NCBI GenBank assembly: GCA_029449235.1
Contig: JANATG010000017.1
Coordinates: 1,194,001 to 1,258,000, forward strand
DNA length: 64,000 nucleotides
From: Linnemannia schmuckeri
Taxonomy: Eukaryota; Mortierellomycota; Mortierellomycetes; Mortierellales; Mortierellaceae
Direction of reading: 5' to 3'
The notes beneath the pieces were generated by a model. The model saw only the letters and a list, made by a program, of their open reading frames with translations, made no database searches and was not told the DNA's origin. The first letter of the stretch is position 1, and each line of letters begins with the position of its first letter. Below, in pieces: positions 23,444 to 33,191 of the stretch. The position numbers and the translations under genes were made by a program.

Positions 23444-24448
23444 CTAACAATTGAAAGTGCAGCGGTGGCAACGAGTCTCCAAGCACCCTTCGCAATGCAT
23501 ACAGTAAACGGGCATAGCCCAACTGCAAACATTACACACCCGCCCCTTGGAGTTGATACGCTCCAAGTTGTGATCGTGCTGGTAGTAGTTTCGCAGTACA
23601 TTCTGTAGGCGATGTCGAGCAGTCCCAGGATCGTCATTTCCGATGCGCTCGTCCAGAATCCGGTTCAGCTCCGCTACTGGATAGAGTTCACAATCGCATG
23701 TTCTCCACGATTTCCGACATGTGTAGCAGAATTCGTGTCGACACACGCAGGTGATGTGGACACAGCCTGAAACACGCTCTACCACGGTTCCGCACCGACC
23801 ACACACCTTCCAACCATTCTCGAAGATAACTCTTGAAGCTGCCAAGTCCTGCTCTGATGCCGGCGGACAAGGATTCTCGATCTCGCGCTTGAGGGACTCG
23901 TATTTATTGATATCAGCAGCATCTGTCAAGCACGCCGCCGCCACTTCACTCGCGAAAGGTTCTTTGCAGCAGCGTACAGGAATGAATGCCCTGTTCGTTA
24001 ACGCATGAGTGTAAAGTGATCGTGCACACTCGTTGCAATACGCGTGGCCACACGGCGCGATATATGTCCGCTCGTATTTGTCGCATGCACAACAGTCCGC
24101 GGTCATATTGAAGTGCTGACGGACTAACTGGAAACGCGCGTTTGCGGCACGCAGTGAATTCTCCGCATCGGGCTCTCGCCGTTCAATCCGCTCTACCAGC
24201 TCTCGGTCGCTACGGGTCATATTGTCCTGTAGACTCATCTCTTCCAGTAGACTGTCGGGCACCGCTTCGCATGTAGACAAACTCTTGGCCAGCCTATAGC
24301 TCTGATCCATCTCCCGCGCCTCTTGAAGCATATATTCGATGGCGATTTGAGGACCAGAGTCCGGTGCGAGCTTGCCGAGCGCTCCTGTCTCGCGATCGTC
24401 GGAGATCAACAACATATGTACGAAGAGAGCACAGGAATAGTCGTCCAT
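23444..24448 (-). CDS. RING/IBR-type (RBR-like) E3 ubiquitin ligase candidate
   Basis: 334 residues, single exon. An N-terminal acidic helical region (1-115) precedes a RING-type cluster at about 116-165 (CCACD...CGHAYCNEC...RCC). A second Cys/His module at about 212-255 (VCGRCGTVVERVSGCVHITC...FCYTC...CDC) is typical of the IBR/Rcat half of RBR ligases, and includes the GCVHITC segment where the catalytic cysteine normally sits. A further cysteine-rich C-terminus (about 303-334) carries CNVC, CMHCEGC and CHRC and ends at cysteine. Compared with canonical RBRs the spacing is short, with no separate full IBR domain between RING and Rcat. It likely acts in ubiquitin transfer; the substrate is unknown. 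Fungi carry expanded families of such genes. The gene is isolated in the accessory island. Confidence 0.82.
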   Translation of the reverse strand: MDDYSCALFVHMLLISDDRETGALGKLAPDSGPQIAIEYMLQEAREMDQSYRLAKSLSTCEAVPDSLLEEMSLQDNMTRSDRELVERIERREPDAENSLRAANARFQLVRQHFNMTADCCACDKYERTYIAPCGHAYCNECARSLYTHALTNRAFIPVRCCKEPFASEVAAACLTDAADINKYESLKREIENPCPPASEQDLAASRVIFENGWKVCGRCGTVVERVSGCVHITCVCRHEFCYTCRKSWRTCDCELYPVAELNRILDERIGNDDPGTARHRLQNVLRNYYQHDHNLERINSKGRVCNVCSWAMPVYCMHCEGCLETRCHRCTFNC

Positions 24449-25063
24449 GACCTCGTTATTTCCAGTACCGGTATCGTGGTTATTGTTGTTGACTTCATGG
24501 ACGACTGGACCATTGCTACAAGAGCTTGATTCACTATTGTTATACAGAGTTACTGAGCTAGCGATGTTTCGAACTCATTGACGGGCGTTGTCTATAAATC
24601 AAAAAGCAATCGTATCTAATTACCCTGACATGGCTTCTTTTCTAATAGTTCCTGACTACGGAGAGTGGAGTGTAAGTGCATGTTTTAGATGATGGTGTAG
24701 CTGGAAAAAAGAAAGATTTACACAGTAGAATCAGTGAAGAGACAAGGGACACGGAAAGTGAGAAAAAAAATAATATTGAGAAACAGAATGGTGGAACCTA
24801 TATAAACATAACTTGGCAACTATTAGCCTCCGTCAAACCTGAAAAAAATGTGCTTTGTTACTTAACCAAGATTCCTATTTGGAGTCATTAAAGATCGGGT
24901 CAGGCAGTCATCATTTTGCCTTGCTTCGCCATCATTACACAACTACCTCCGCTTAAATAGGTTCGAGCTCGAGCGATGGTCGTTTTCATGTGAGCGACCA
25001 AACCATCGTGCAAGTACAATCCTATAATTTTTTTTCTCATCGTGTATCATGGCGTTGTCCCTT
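24449..25063. other. Intergenic region between IBR gene and Tc1 copy 1
   Basis: No gene is seen. An 11-bp inverted repeat (GTCGTCCATGA at about 24440-24450 against TCATGGACGAC near 24494-24504) spans the IBR start codon. Confidence 0.45.
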
Positions 25064-25065
25064 TA

Positions 25066-26486
25066 TCCCTTTTGTCAATAGACTTGGGCAACCACCAATT
25101 GAATTGGACAGATTGAAAATTGTTTGTGGCACCTCTACAATTGAAAGTGGCGCCTGTACAATTGAAAGTGGCACCAGTATAATGAAACACTTTTTCTTTC
25201 ACTCATCTTTTTTTTTCTTTTTTTTTGCTCCTTTGTTGCTTCTCTGTTCCCTTCACTCATCTTCGAGATGCCCAAGAAACACAACAGAATTGACAATACT
25301 CAACGCCAAAAAATTATCCACGCCATCTTTGACGAAGGGCAAACTATAACAGAAGCAGTGCGCCGCTTCGGCTATCCCCGCTCAACCGTCTATGCTATTG
25401 CCAAAACATTTGACAGCGAAGGGAGAATGGAGCAGAAACATCGAGGTGGCAATCGACCCAAACGACTGTCCCAAGGCCACATTGAATGGCTCTCTGACCG
25501 ACTTTTGGCTCGCCCGGATACAACGATCACCAGCCTCTGCCAGGAGTTGAACGATCACTTTAACATCGATCCTCCGGTTTCTGCAGCGTCAGTGTCCCGG
25601 GCTATCCACGACCAAGCAGGCTTTACCCTCAAGCTACTACGACAGGAGCCGACCGATTACAACAGCCCTGAGCGCATTCAAATGAGTCAAGTCTGGACTC
25701 AAGCGTTCCTCGAGTCGACTGCGAGTATAGCGGACGCTGTGTTTGTGGACGAGGCAGGTTTTAACCTGCATATGATCCGTCGATTTGGGAGGGCGCCCCG
25801 GGGACGAAGGCCGGTCAGAATTCGGCCAACGGCGAAAGGAAAGAGCCTTTCGGTGGTTGTAGCGGCGAGCAGAGAGGGTATCGTTGCCTCAGAAGTGAAG
25901 TTGGGGGCTTATGACACTCCATCGTTCGAAAACTTCCTTCTTGAGAAAGTGGTCCCAAAGCTCACTACTCCTCGCGTCTTCATCATGGATAATGCGCGTT
26001 GTCATATGTCGCTATCCATCAAAGACAATCTTGAACGTCAAGGATATACTCTACAACGACTCCCACCCTATAGCCCCCACCTGAATGCTGTCGAGTCAGT
26101 CTTCAGTTCTATCAAGAGGCATGTCCGGCTCCAAGACTTTAGTGACAGAGAGTCATTGACCGGCCATATCAACAACAGTGTCCAGGCAGAGATGATGCAG
26201 GTTGGATCAGGGAGGTCAGCAGAAACTTTGCAAAAGCAAACAGAGGCGAGTCTCTTGGCAAGTATTACAATAGCCATGACTTGGCCAATGAAAAGGAGGT
26301 GGAGGATGAGGTGGAGGAATAAGTGGAGGTCTGGAGGAGCAATAAAGATTGTCATTGATGATCATTATTCATGTCAAAGTTACGCGTGCTGCTATCTTTT
26401 GCCACTTTCAATTCTAGAGGTGCCAAAAACAATTTTCAATCTGTCCAATTTAATTGGTGGTCGCCCAAGTCTATTGACAAAAGGGA
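25066..26486 (+). mobile_element. Tc1/mariner element, copy 1 (degenerating)
   Basis: 1421 bp between TA dinucleotides at 25064-25065 and 26487-26488. The inverted repeats start TCCCTTTTGTCAATAGACTT and extend about 88 bp with several mismatches. The 3' repeat has lost one unit of the subterminal motif CAATTGAAAGTGGC. It encloses a transposase frame damaged near its end. Confidence 0.92.
25268..26320 (+). pseudogene. Tc1/mariner transposase, C-terminus frameshifted
   Basis: The frame opens with an HTH region (TITEAVRRFGYPRSTVYAIA) and continues to a DDE_3-type catalytic core. D is in VFVDEAGFN and D in FIMDNARCH, with E in NAVESVF 34 residues later (DD34E). Compared with copy 2 at 28537 it has lost several bases around 26188 (VQAITPEMM shortened) and one more near 26200. 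The last about 45 residues are therefore replaced by out-of-frame sequence that reads on past the element end to 26536. The catalytic residues remain, but the C-terminal region is altered, so it is probably inactive. Confidence 0.85.
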
Positions 26487-26488
26487 TA

Positions 26489-28357
26489 TATCCAGAAGCG
26501 TTGCACCATTCCTATACCAAAGGATGGAGTGATTGAGTTTGTGTCGACTCGGGGGCCACAGTCTAACTACACATATGCAAAAACGAGGGTACATTCACAC
26601 GTGCCATACCATAAACTTCTCCTATTATCGATCATACTGGTCCCGCGTCGACCAGGCTTGCAAGGACTTGCGAGCTTCAGCTGCAAGCTGGGAGCTTGCC
26701 AGTTCCTTCTGCTTATTCTTATTGCAGAGATGATTTTCTTGTTCAACTCTGTTGCGTTTGCGGTAGGTTTCCAGCTTAGATTTTGCTCTTGCCGACTGGT
26801 TGCCTTGCATGCTCGCCTGCCATTTGTCTCGTGCTATGACTTTACCTTTAACAGAGGAACTGCCTTCGGACGACTTGTTAACGCGCAAAACAATAGAGCA
26901 GAACAATAGATCGAAATAGTCAGTATGAAGGATACCAACCAGGTACGGGAGCATATCGCCCTACGCCCTAATTGCGCAAATACATACCCCTTTGGCTTAC
27001 CCGTGTCATTTTTTTTTTTCATTAGTCGGTTTAGTCGGTTACGTATATTATTTTGTGTGTATTGGTGTGTGGGATTGTTTGAAGGATGAAGCTAATGCGG
27101 TGATGTGGAGTGGAGAAAGAGGGAGGAAAGGAGTGACATGCGTGCCATGTGGATGAGTCTGCCAGAAAAAAATTATGCAAGGCTGCTTATCGGTTTAAAA
27201 CTATGCCTACACCAAGGGGATAAACCCATTGTGGTGATTTTGAGTGGCTTAGTTTCTGATGGCCATTTTGACCATTTTACGCGTTTGCCTGCGAGTGTCT
27301 GGAAAAGCATCTTCCACAATACGAGCAGGTAAGCACTGTACCTTTTTGACTATTAGGAGCAGTAGTAGTTTCCAGTCTTTAGAGAATAGCTATTGACATA
27401 AATCGCCTTCTTCCACGATACGAGTAGGTCTTGAGAGTCACTGTTTTTTTATTGCGATATTGAGAAGGGACACACAACACACACACATACACACATACAC
27501 ATCCTTTTTTCCTCGTTTGCCTGCTATCTGAGTTATGCCCGTCGATCCTGGAGACACACCTTTGAATACAGGGGTTGTAGGGGAGAACTCCACCTTCCCT
27601 TCTCCCTCTTCCTCGACTAGTGACCCTGTCACATCTGGCACTGCCGCCAACGACTCGGCCAACCAAGGGCAACTCCCCTCACACGTCAGTCGTCACCTGC
27701 GCTATATATTCGAGGCTGTGTTTTTGAGTTTTAGAATAGTGCATTTAGGGAAGTAATTCAGCCCATTTTCTTATTTTTTGGGTACATTTTTAATAGGAAC
27801 AGTGCACCTAAAAACCATTTTCGACTGTACAGAGGCGCAGTGATGGAGGCGTAGGAATGGTGGCAACGCGTGAAGATGATGGCAACACAGGGAATGGTGC
27901 CAATACATGAGAATGGTGGCAATATAGGAGACAGTCTATGATACTGTCACAACTACTGGACTAAACTATGGATATAATGACTATTTATATTGTTACTTGG
28001 AGACCAGGGTGTCTCTGGATGATTCTAGGACTTGATTGGTCAGCAAGGGCTACTTGGTCATTTGGTGGCGCTAGAAGAATCTATAAGTTGGTGACGTTGG
28101 TCATGTGCCAGTCATCAGAGTGAAACTCTGACAAGTCTTGTGGTGTGAGTGAAAGTAGAGGAGTGAGGAAAAAAACATTTTTATTGCTTTTATTGGTGGC
28201 TTACTGAGATGCATGACAGCTCTGCGACAGAGGCGTGCAGGCAATGGGCATGGTTTCACTCTAATGGGCGGAATTGCTAGTTTCGGAGTGGTGCAAGCTT
28301 GTCGTCAAGAGATGAAGTGTCGAGAACAACGGTCGAACGTCAGTTCGAGCAAACATA
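26489..28357. other. Spacer between the two Tc1 elements
   Basis: No supported gene. It holds a short CA/TG-rich stretch (about 27470-27500), a degenerate minisatellite at 27836-27930, and AT-rich DNA that could include an old LTR (see rejected items). The region is probably composed of decayed mobile DNA. Confidence 0.45.
27836..27930 (+). repeat. Degenerate minisatellite, GGAATGGTGGCAA family (locus 1)
   Basis: Four to five imperfect copies of a unit containing AGGAATGGTGGCAA or GATGATGGCAACA, spaced about 18-23 bp. The same core recurs at 56766-56890 and, reverse-complemented, at 32551-33012. Confidence 0.65.
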
Positions 28358-28359
28358 TA

Positions 28360-29783
28360 TCCCTTTGATCAATAGACTTGGGCAACCTCCAATTGAATTG
28401 GACAGACTGAAAATTGTTTTCGGCACCTCTTCAATTGAAAGTGGCACCTGTACAATTGAAAGTGGCACCACTACAATGAAACACTTTTTTTTTTTGTTCC
28501 TTTGTTGCTTCCTTGTTCCCTTCACTCATCTTCGAGATGCCCAAGAAACACAACAGAATTGACAACACCCAACGCCAAAGAATTATCCACGCTATCTTTG
28601 ACGAAGGACAAACCATAACAGAAGCGGCACGCCGTTTCGACTATCCCCGCTCAACCGTCTACGCTATTGCCAAAGCATTTGACAACGAGGGGAGAATGGA
28701 GCAGAAACATCGAGGTGGAAATCGACCCAAGCGACTGTCCCAAGGCCACATTGAATGGCTCTCTGACCGACTTTTGGCTCGCCCGGATACAACTATCACC
28801 AACCTCTGCCAGGAGTTGAACGATCACTTTAACATCGATCCTCCGGTTTCTGCAGCGTCAGTGTCCCGAGCCATCCACGACCAAGCAGGCTTTACCCTCA
28901 AGCTACTACGACAGGAGCCGGCTGATTACAATAGCCCTGAGCGCATTCGAACGCGTCAAATCTGGACTCAAGCGTTCCTCGAGTCGACTGCGAGTATAGC
29001 GGACGCTGTGTTTGTGGACGAAGCAGGTTTTAACCTGCATATGATCCGTCGATTTGGAAGGGCGCCCCGGGGACGAAGGCCGGTCAGAATTCGGCCAACG
29101 GCGAAAGGAAAGAACCTTTCGGTGGTTGTAGCGGCGAGCAGAGACGGTATCATTGCCTCAGAAGTGAAGTTGGGGGCTTACGACACTTCGTCGTTCGAAA
29201 ACTTCCTTCTTGAGAAAGTTATCCCAAAGCTCACTGCTCCTCGCGTCTTCATCATGGATAATGCGCGTTGTCATACGTCGCTGTCCATCAAAGACAACCT
29301 TGAACGTCAAGGACATATTCTACAACGACTCCCGCCTTATAGCCCCCACCTGAATGCTGCCGAGTCAGTCTTCAGTTCCATCAAGAGACATGTCCGGCTC
29401 CAAGACTTTAGCGACAGAGAGTCATTGACTGGCCATATCAACAACGGTGTCCAGGCTATCACCCCAGAAATGATGCAGGGTTGGATAAGGGAGGTCAGCA
29501 GAAACTTTGCCAAAGCAAACAGAGGTGAACCTCTCGGCCAGTATTACAATAACCATGACTTGACCGAGAAAGAGGTGGAGGATGAGGTGGAGGAATAAGT
29601 GGAAGTCTGGAGGAGCAATAAAGAACGTCATTGATGATCATCATTCACGTCAAAGTTACGCGTGTTGATATCTTTTGCCACTTTCAATTGTACAGGTGCC
29701 ACTTTCAATTGAAGAGGTGCCGAAAACAATTTTCAGTCTGTCCAATTCAATTGGAGGTTGCCCAAGTCTATTGATCAAAGGGA
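28360..29783 (+). mobile_element. Tc1/mariner element, copy 2 (apparently intact)
   Basis: 1424 bp flanked by TA (28358-28359 and 29784-29785). The terminal inverted repeats are 108 bp (28360-28467 and 29676-29783) and read identical base for base. Each contains two copies of CAATTGAAAGTGGCACC-like subterminal motifs, plausible transposase binding sites. The perfect TIRs and uninterrupted transposase frame point to recent activity. Confidence 0.95.
28537..29598 (+). CDS. Tc1/mariner-superfamily transposase (DD34E)
   Basis: 353 residues. Excises and inserts the element at TA sites by a DDE cut-and-paste mechanism. An N-terminal bipartite HTH DNA-binding region covers about residues 1-110, with a PKR-containing linker (GGNRPKRLSQ). 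The catalytic core has D in VFVDEAGFN, D in FIMDNARCH and E in NAAESVF, with 34 residues between the last two. The C-terminus ends in an acidic EVEDEVEE stretch that copy 1 has lost through frameshift. The ATG at 28537 is chosen; the frame is open a little further upstream without ATG. Related fungal and bacterial IS630-like transposases share this architecture. Confidence 0.94.
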   Translation: MPKKHNRIDNTQRQRIIHAIFDEGQTITEAARRFDYPRSTVYAIAKAFDNEGRMEQKHRGGNRPKRLSQGHIEWLSDRLLARPDTTITNLCQELNDHFNIDPPVSAASVSRAIHDQAGFTLKLLRQEPADYNSPERIRTRQIWTQAFLESTASIADAVFVDEAGFNLHMIRRFGRAPRGRRPVRIRPTAKGKNLSVVVAASRDGIIASEVKLGAYDTSSFENFLLEKVIPKLTAPRVFIMDNARCHTSLSIKDNLERQGHILQRLPPYSPHLNAAESVFSSIKRHVRLQDFSDRESLTGHINNGVQAITPEMMQGWIREVSRNFAKANRGEPLGQYYNNHDLTEKEVEDEVEE

Positions 29784-29785
29784 TA

Positions 29786-30566
29786 TTTATATATATCTGT
29801 TATTCGGTCTTTAACAGTGTAAGCACTCAGCAAACCTGGATCTCGACAACAGGATCGGTAAAATTGAGGAGTGTTTGAGAGAACGAAAACATCATGGTGG
29901 GGGGCCGTAACAGTTGGGCTGCTCAGAACACTCAAGAGCCCCCTCTGCCTGTTCACAGCTGCGTAACAACGCTTGCCTTAGAGTATTCAAGATCAGTCTT
30001 CAGTTACTCTCAATGCTATATGACTATTCATTTTTTCTCTTTATAAGTACCAAATAAAGTAATTGAACTGCATTGAAGTTGATCGAAATGGGTTGAACAT
30101 CAGTGGGTTGAACATCTGTAAAACAGCAGTTGCACTGCGGGAAGAGCGAGACGGGCGAGGAAAAAAAATGCTGCAGGAGGGCACTGCAGAAGGCCGAAGT
30201 TGGAAGTGTGCGCATGGCAAATAGAAAAAAAAGTGACGGCTGTCGCGTACCCTGCAAATCAATGGACGTGCCCGTGTCAAGGAGATTGTCATCTCCTAAT
30301 CCAGAACGGTCAGTGACGTCACGATGATGCAAGGCCACCAGAACCTTCTGATACCCAGACGTCATAATGATGCAACAATAACCACTAGGATTAGTTAGCA
30401 TCTTGTTCTGGAAATCTTCATAGGAATAGTATATAACGTAGCGCCGAACAACTCAATAAAATCAACTTTGGTATCCCGCACCTGTTCCTAATCCTGATCC
30501 GACTTTGCGATATAAACCTACCTAGGTTTATTACAATGCACTTCTCTGTCTTTTGATGCCATACAT
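29786..30566. other. Intergenic region after Tc1 copy 2
   Basis: No gene is supported. It includes short duplicated phrases such as TGGGTTGAACATC repeated near 30088-30117. It provides the upstream region of the proline-rich gene. Confidence 0.4.
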
Positions 30567-31673
30567 ATGTCGTTCCGTCAGTTACTTTCAAGTATTCTAA
30601 CCGGGCCACCACCACCAGGCCCATACTACCAAAATGCACAGGGTCCATACACCGGAAGCCCACCACCATACTCGCATCCGGCTCCTTCCAATCCACCTCC
30701 AGGTGTATGTAATCAAAATGTCAACGGACAGTATCCTGGAAGCCCGTATTCGCAACTGGCCGGTACGAACTTTGTGGGTTATCAAACAGTCAATCCACAG
30801 CCTCCACAGGGCTAATCATATGGTTACCCTGTTCAACCATTTGAAGTCAACTCTAATCCATCATTGTACACTCAAGGTCACATCCCACCCTCAAACCCAG
30901 CTCAACACCAGATAGGAACATTTACATCCACTTTTCAAGCTGGAGGATCTCTTCCGTTACCTCCCCCGCCGAGAGGACCGTCAAATGCCACATTCCCTCC
31001 TCAAATACCACCAAACTACAATTCCAACCAATCTTTCACCTGGGATACGTTGATCCTTCCAGGCAACCAACCCAGTCCTCTCTTCACTCGCCTTCTCAAT
31101 GGAATCTTCAACTACTTTATCTCCACTGCGCCCGCCCATCCCATCGGCTTTGATCCTATCAAGTTCGCCGCCGCATTCACAGCCTTGAAATACTCCGACA
31201 ACAATAACCAAGTCCGCAGACTTTTCATTTTTGCCACACAGAACCAATTTCCCTCGCCGGAACAGTTCGTCTATGACGTCCTCCCCATGTTCTACCGGGC
31301 CTTTGAGATTCCCTACGCTATTCACAACGGGCTTCCCGTTCTTACGCGGGAAGGATTCCACGCCCTGTTTCTTATGGATACGCTGGGGGACCCGGACGTG
31401 ACATGCAGAAGGCTGAACGCATTTCTGGCAGCACATAGAAACCTAGTTCTTGACCCGCTGACAGGGGCGCCATTCCCCACGACAGAGATACCAAGAAGCG
31501 CGTTGCCAGCAGTAGCGGATCAAGGAACGTGGGAGAGGGCAAAGACAGCGAATGTGAACTTCAACAGGGAAGTGAGTGACCACCTGTCGGAGTTGATACG
31601 GATGGGAAGATGGAAGCATGATGTCACCATGGCGGGTATGACTGATGGGGTTTGGATTTCTTATACACTTTGA
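30567..31673 (+). pseudogene. Proline-rich conserved protein interrupted by one in-frame TAA
   Basis: One frame runs 30567-31673 with a single TAA at 30813-30815. The N-terminal half is Pro/Gly/Tyr/Gln-rich, with repeated phrases like NAQGPYTGSPPPY and NVNGQYPGSPYSQ. The C-terminal about 200 residues form a well-composed globular domain starting at WDTLILPGNQPSPLF. It resembles the uncharacterised domain found behind proline-rich tails in filamentous fungi (DUF7514-like), a memory-based and tentative match. Coding character continues on both sides of the stop (PPQG then SYGYPVQPF), so a nonsense mutation is likely. Alternatively an in-phase intron 30703-30900 (GTGTAT...CCCAG, with CTAAT inside) would remove the stop and keep the frame. 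Expression status is unknown. Confidence 0.6.
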
Positions 31674-31762
31674 TTATTGGCAGGCTTTTACGGAGTTGCA
31701 AAATAAAACAAATGAAAATTGATTGCAGTCTGTTTACATATGAAAAACCGTATAATAAATAA

Positions 31763-32535
31763 CGGGTGAACAAAATTCAGTGTTAACTCTCAAGTGTAAA
31801 AACTCCGTGACTACTGGATTTAAGTGTAAAAGTAAATAGAATGTTGTCTAAGCCACAGCTTTCAAGTTTCAATTCGCCCTTTTTTTTCAACCTTCCATCT
31901 CTCCATCACGAAGACATTCAAGGCGCCAACAATGGAGGAACAGCAGCTAATTAGCCTTATTGAGAACCGCTAGTGCGAGAATCACCAGCTCGAGAACCAT
32001 CACCTACCTACGGTCTCCCTTCACCTTCTGTCGCCTCCACTGCTTCAAGAACGTTACAAGAGAAGTCAACATGTCGCTCGCCTAGCCCAAACACCAAGAC
32101 CAAGCCCAGATCCAAACGTCGGCGTTATTATGCATATGGGTTTTCTGCACAAATGGTTGGTAACATTGGCGCTGCAGAGGATGCGAAAAGTATATTAGTC
32201 GAGGGGAATATCAGCTAATCCATAAGGTTGTAACCAATCGTGTTCGTAACTTCTCGCAAGAGGCACGCTATCATATGGTGGACGCATGTATTACACTTGC
32301 ATCCAATCTTCTGAGGAGGACCTTCAAATAGCAAGATATGAATTGCATAAACTTTTGCAGGACGTTGAGAAGAAATAAAGAAAAGGCACGAAAAAACGCG
32401 TATCTGTCTGTGCTCTGAAACGTTCAATTACACTTGGAGGATGTGGCTTAGACAGCACTTCATTTACTTTACACTTAAATCCAGCAGTCACGGAGTCCTA
32501 ACACTTGAGGGTTAACACTGGAATCTGTTCACTCA
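31763..32535. mobile_element. MITE-like element with about 90-bp terminal inverted repeats
   Basis: Left arm from about 31778 (CAGTGTTAACTCTCAAGTGT...) through GTCTAAGCCACA near 31857 is the reverse complement, at about 85 percent, of 32440-32520. Weaker similarity (GGTGAACA / TGTTCAC) extends the arms to about 31765 and 32533. The core between CAGTG ends is 743 bp. The interior has only broken frames. This is the structure of a non-autonomous DNA transposon; superfamily and target-site duplication could not be fixed. Confidence 0.8.
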
Positions 32536-32550
32536 TAAATAACTGATTAT

Positions 32551-33012
32551 TTGCCACCGCTCCTACGCTCTTTTTACTTGTCTTCTTTGTTTCTAACTAC
32601 TTTCTTTATCACCTCTCCTTTGCCACCATTCCCACACCTTCATCGCCCTTACCAACTCCCTTTACCACCACCTTCCGCGACTCTTCCTTTCTCTGTCTCT
32701 CCCACGCGTACTCTTCCCACATCTCTTTGCTGTGCCACCCTCCCTACTCTTTTCTTGTTGTCTTCCCCCTTTTTTGCCATATTTTTTTCTTCTTGCCTCC
32801 ATTGCCTTTGCCACCAGTCTCACGCTCCCCACAACAACTTTTCCCCTTTCTTCGTCGCGTCCGCCACCATTCCCACGCTCATCTCTTTTTCCAGCACTCC
32901 CGCGTCTCTTCTTCGCCTTTGCCATCACTCGATTCCTTTCTCTGTCATTCTCACGCTCTTTCTTTTCTTTGCCACCATTTCCACACTTCATCGCCTTTGC
33001 CACCTCTCCCAC
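32551..33012 (-). repeat. Pyrimidine-rich degenerate minisatellite upstream of the CR effector gene (locus 2)
   Basis: At least eight imperfect copies of TTTGCCACCATTCCCACGCT separated by T/C-rich spacers fill this stretch. Read on the minus strand the core is GTGGGAATGGTGGCAAA, the same as the loci at 27.8 and 56.8 kb. Long open frames through it on both strands are low-complexity artefacts. It ends about 180 bp before the effector start codon. Confidence 0.72.
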
Positions 33013-33191
33013 GCCCTTTCTGCATCGCCTTTTCTGTCTCTCTTTTCTTCTCTCCTTTCATCAGCACTTCTTTTTCATCCCTCACTTCTTTTTCACTATT
33101 TATTACTCTCGTTTTCTTTTCATTCCTCACCTTACCTACAACCTTCACCTTCTCTCTTTCACCTTCAGTCTATTCAAAGCTTCGCAACGCC

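Noticed and set aside
27535..27756. 73-codon frame MPVDPGDT...
   Set aside because: Isolated, Ser/Pro/Thr-rich, no splice partners or domain; could be a retroelement scrap but cannot be supported.
27950..28250. Possible solo LTR starting TGTCACAACTACTGG with a TATA-like TCTATAAG
   Set aside because: No matching end with CA and no target-site duplication could be found.
31973..32218. 81-codon frame inside the MITE
   Set aside because: Ser/Pro/Arg-rich, no conserved motif, and the surrounding frames are broken; best seen as decayed interior of the element.
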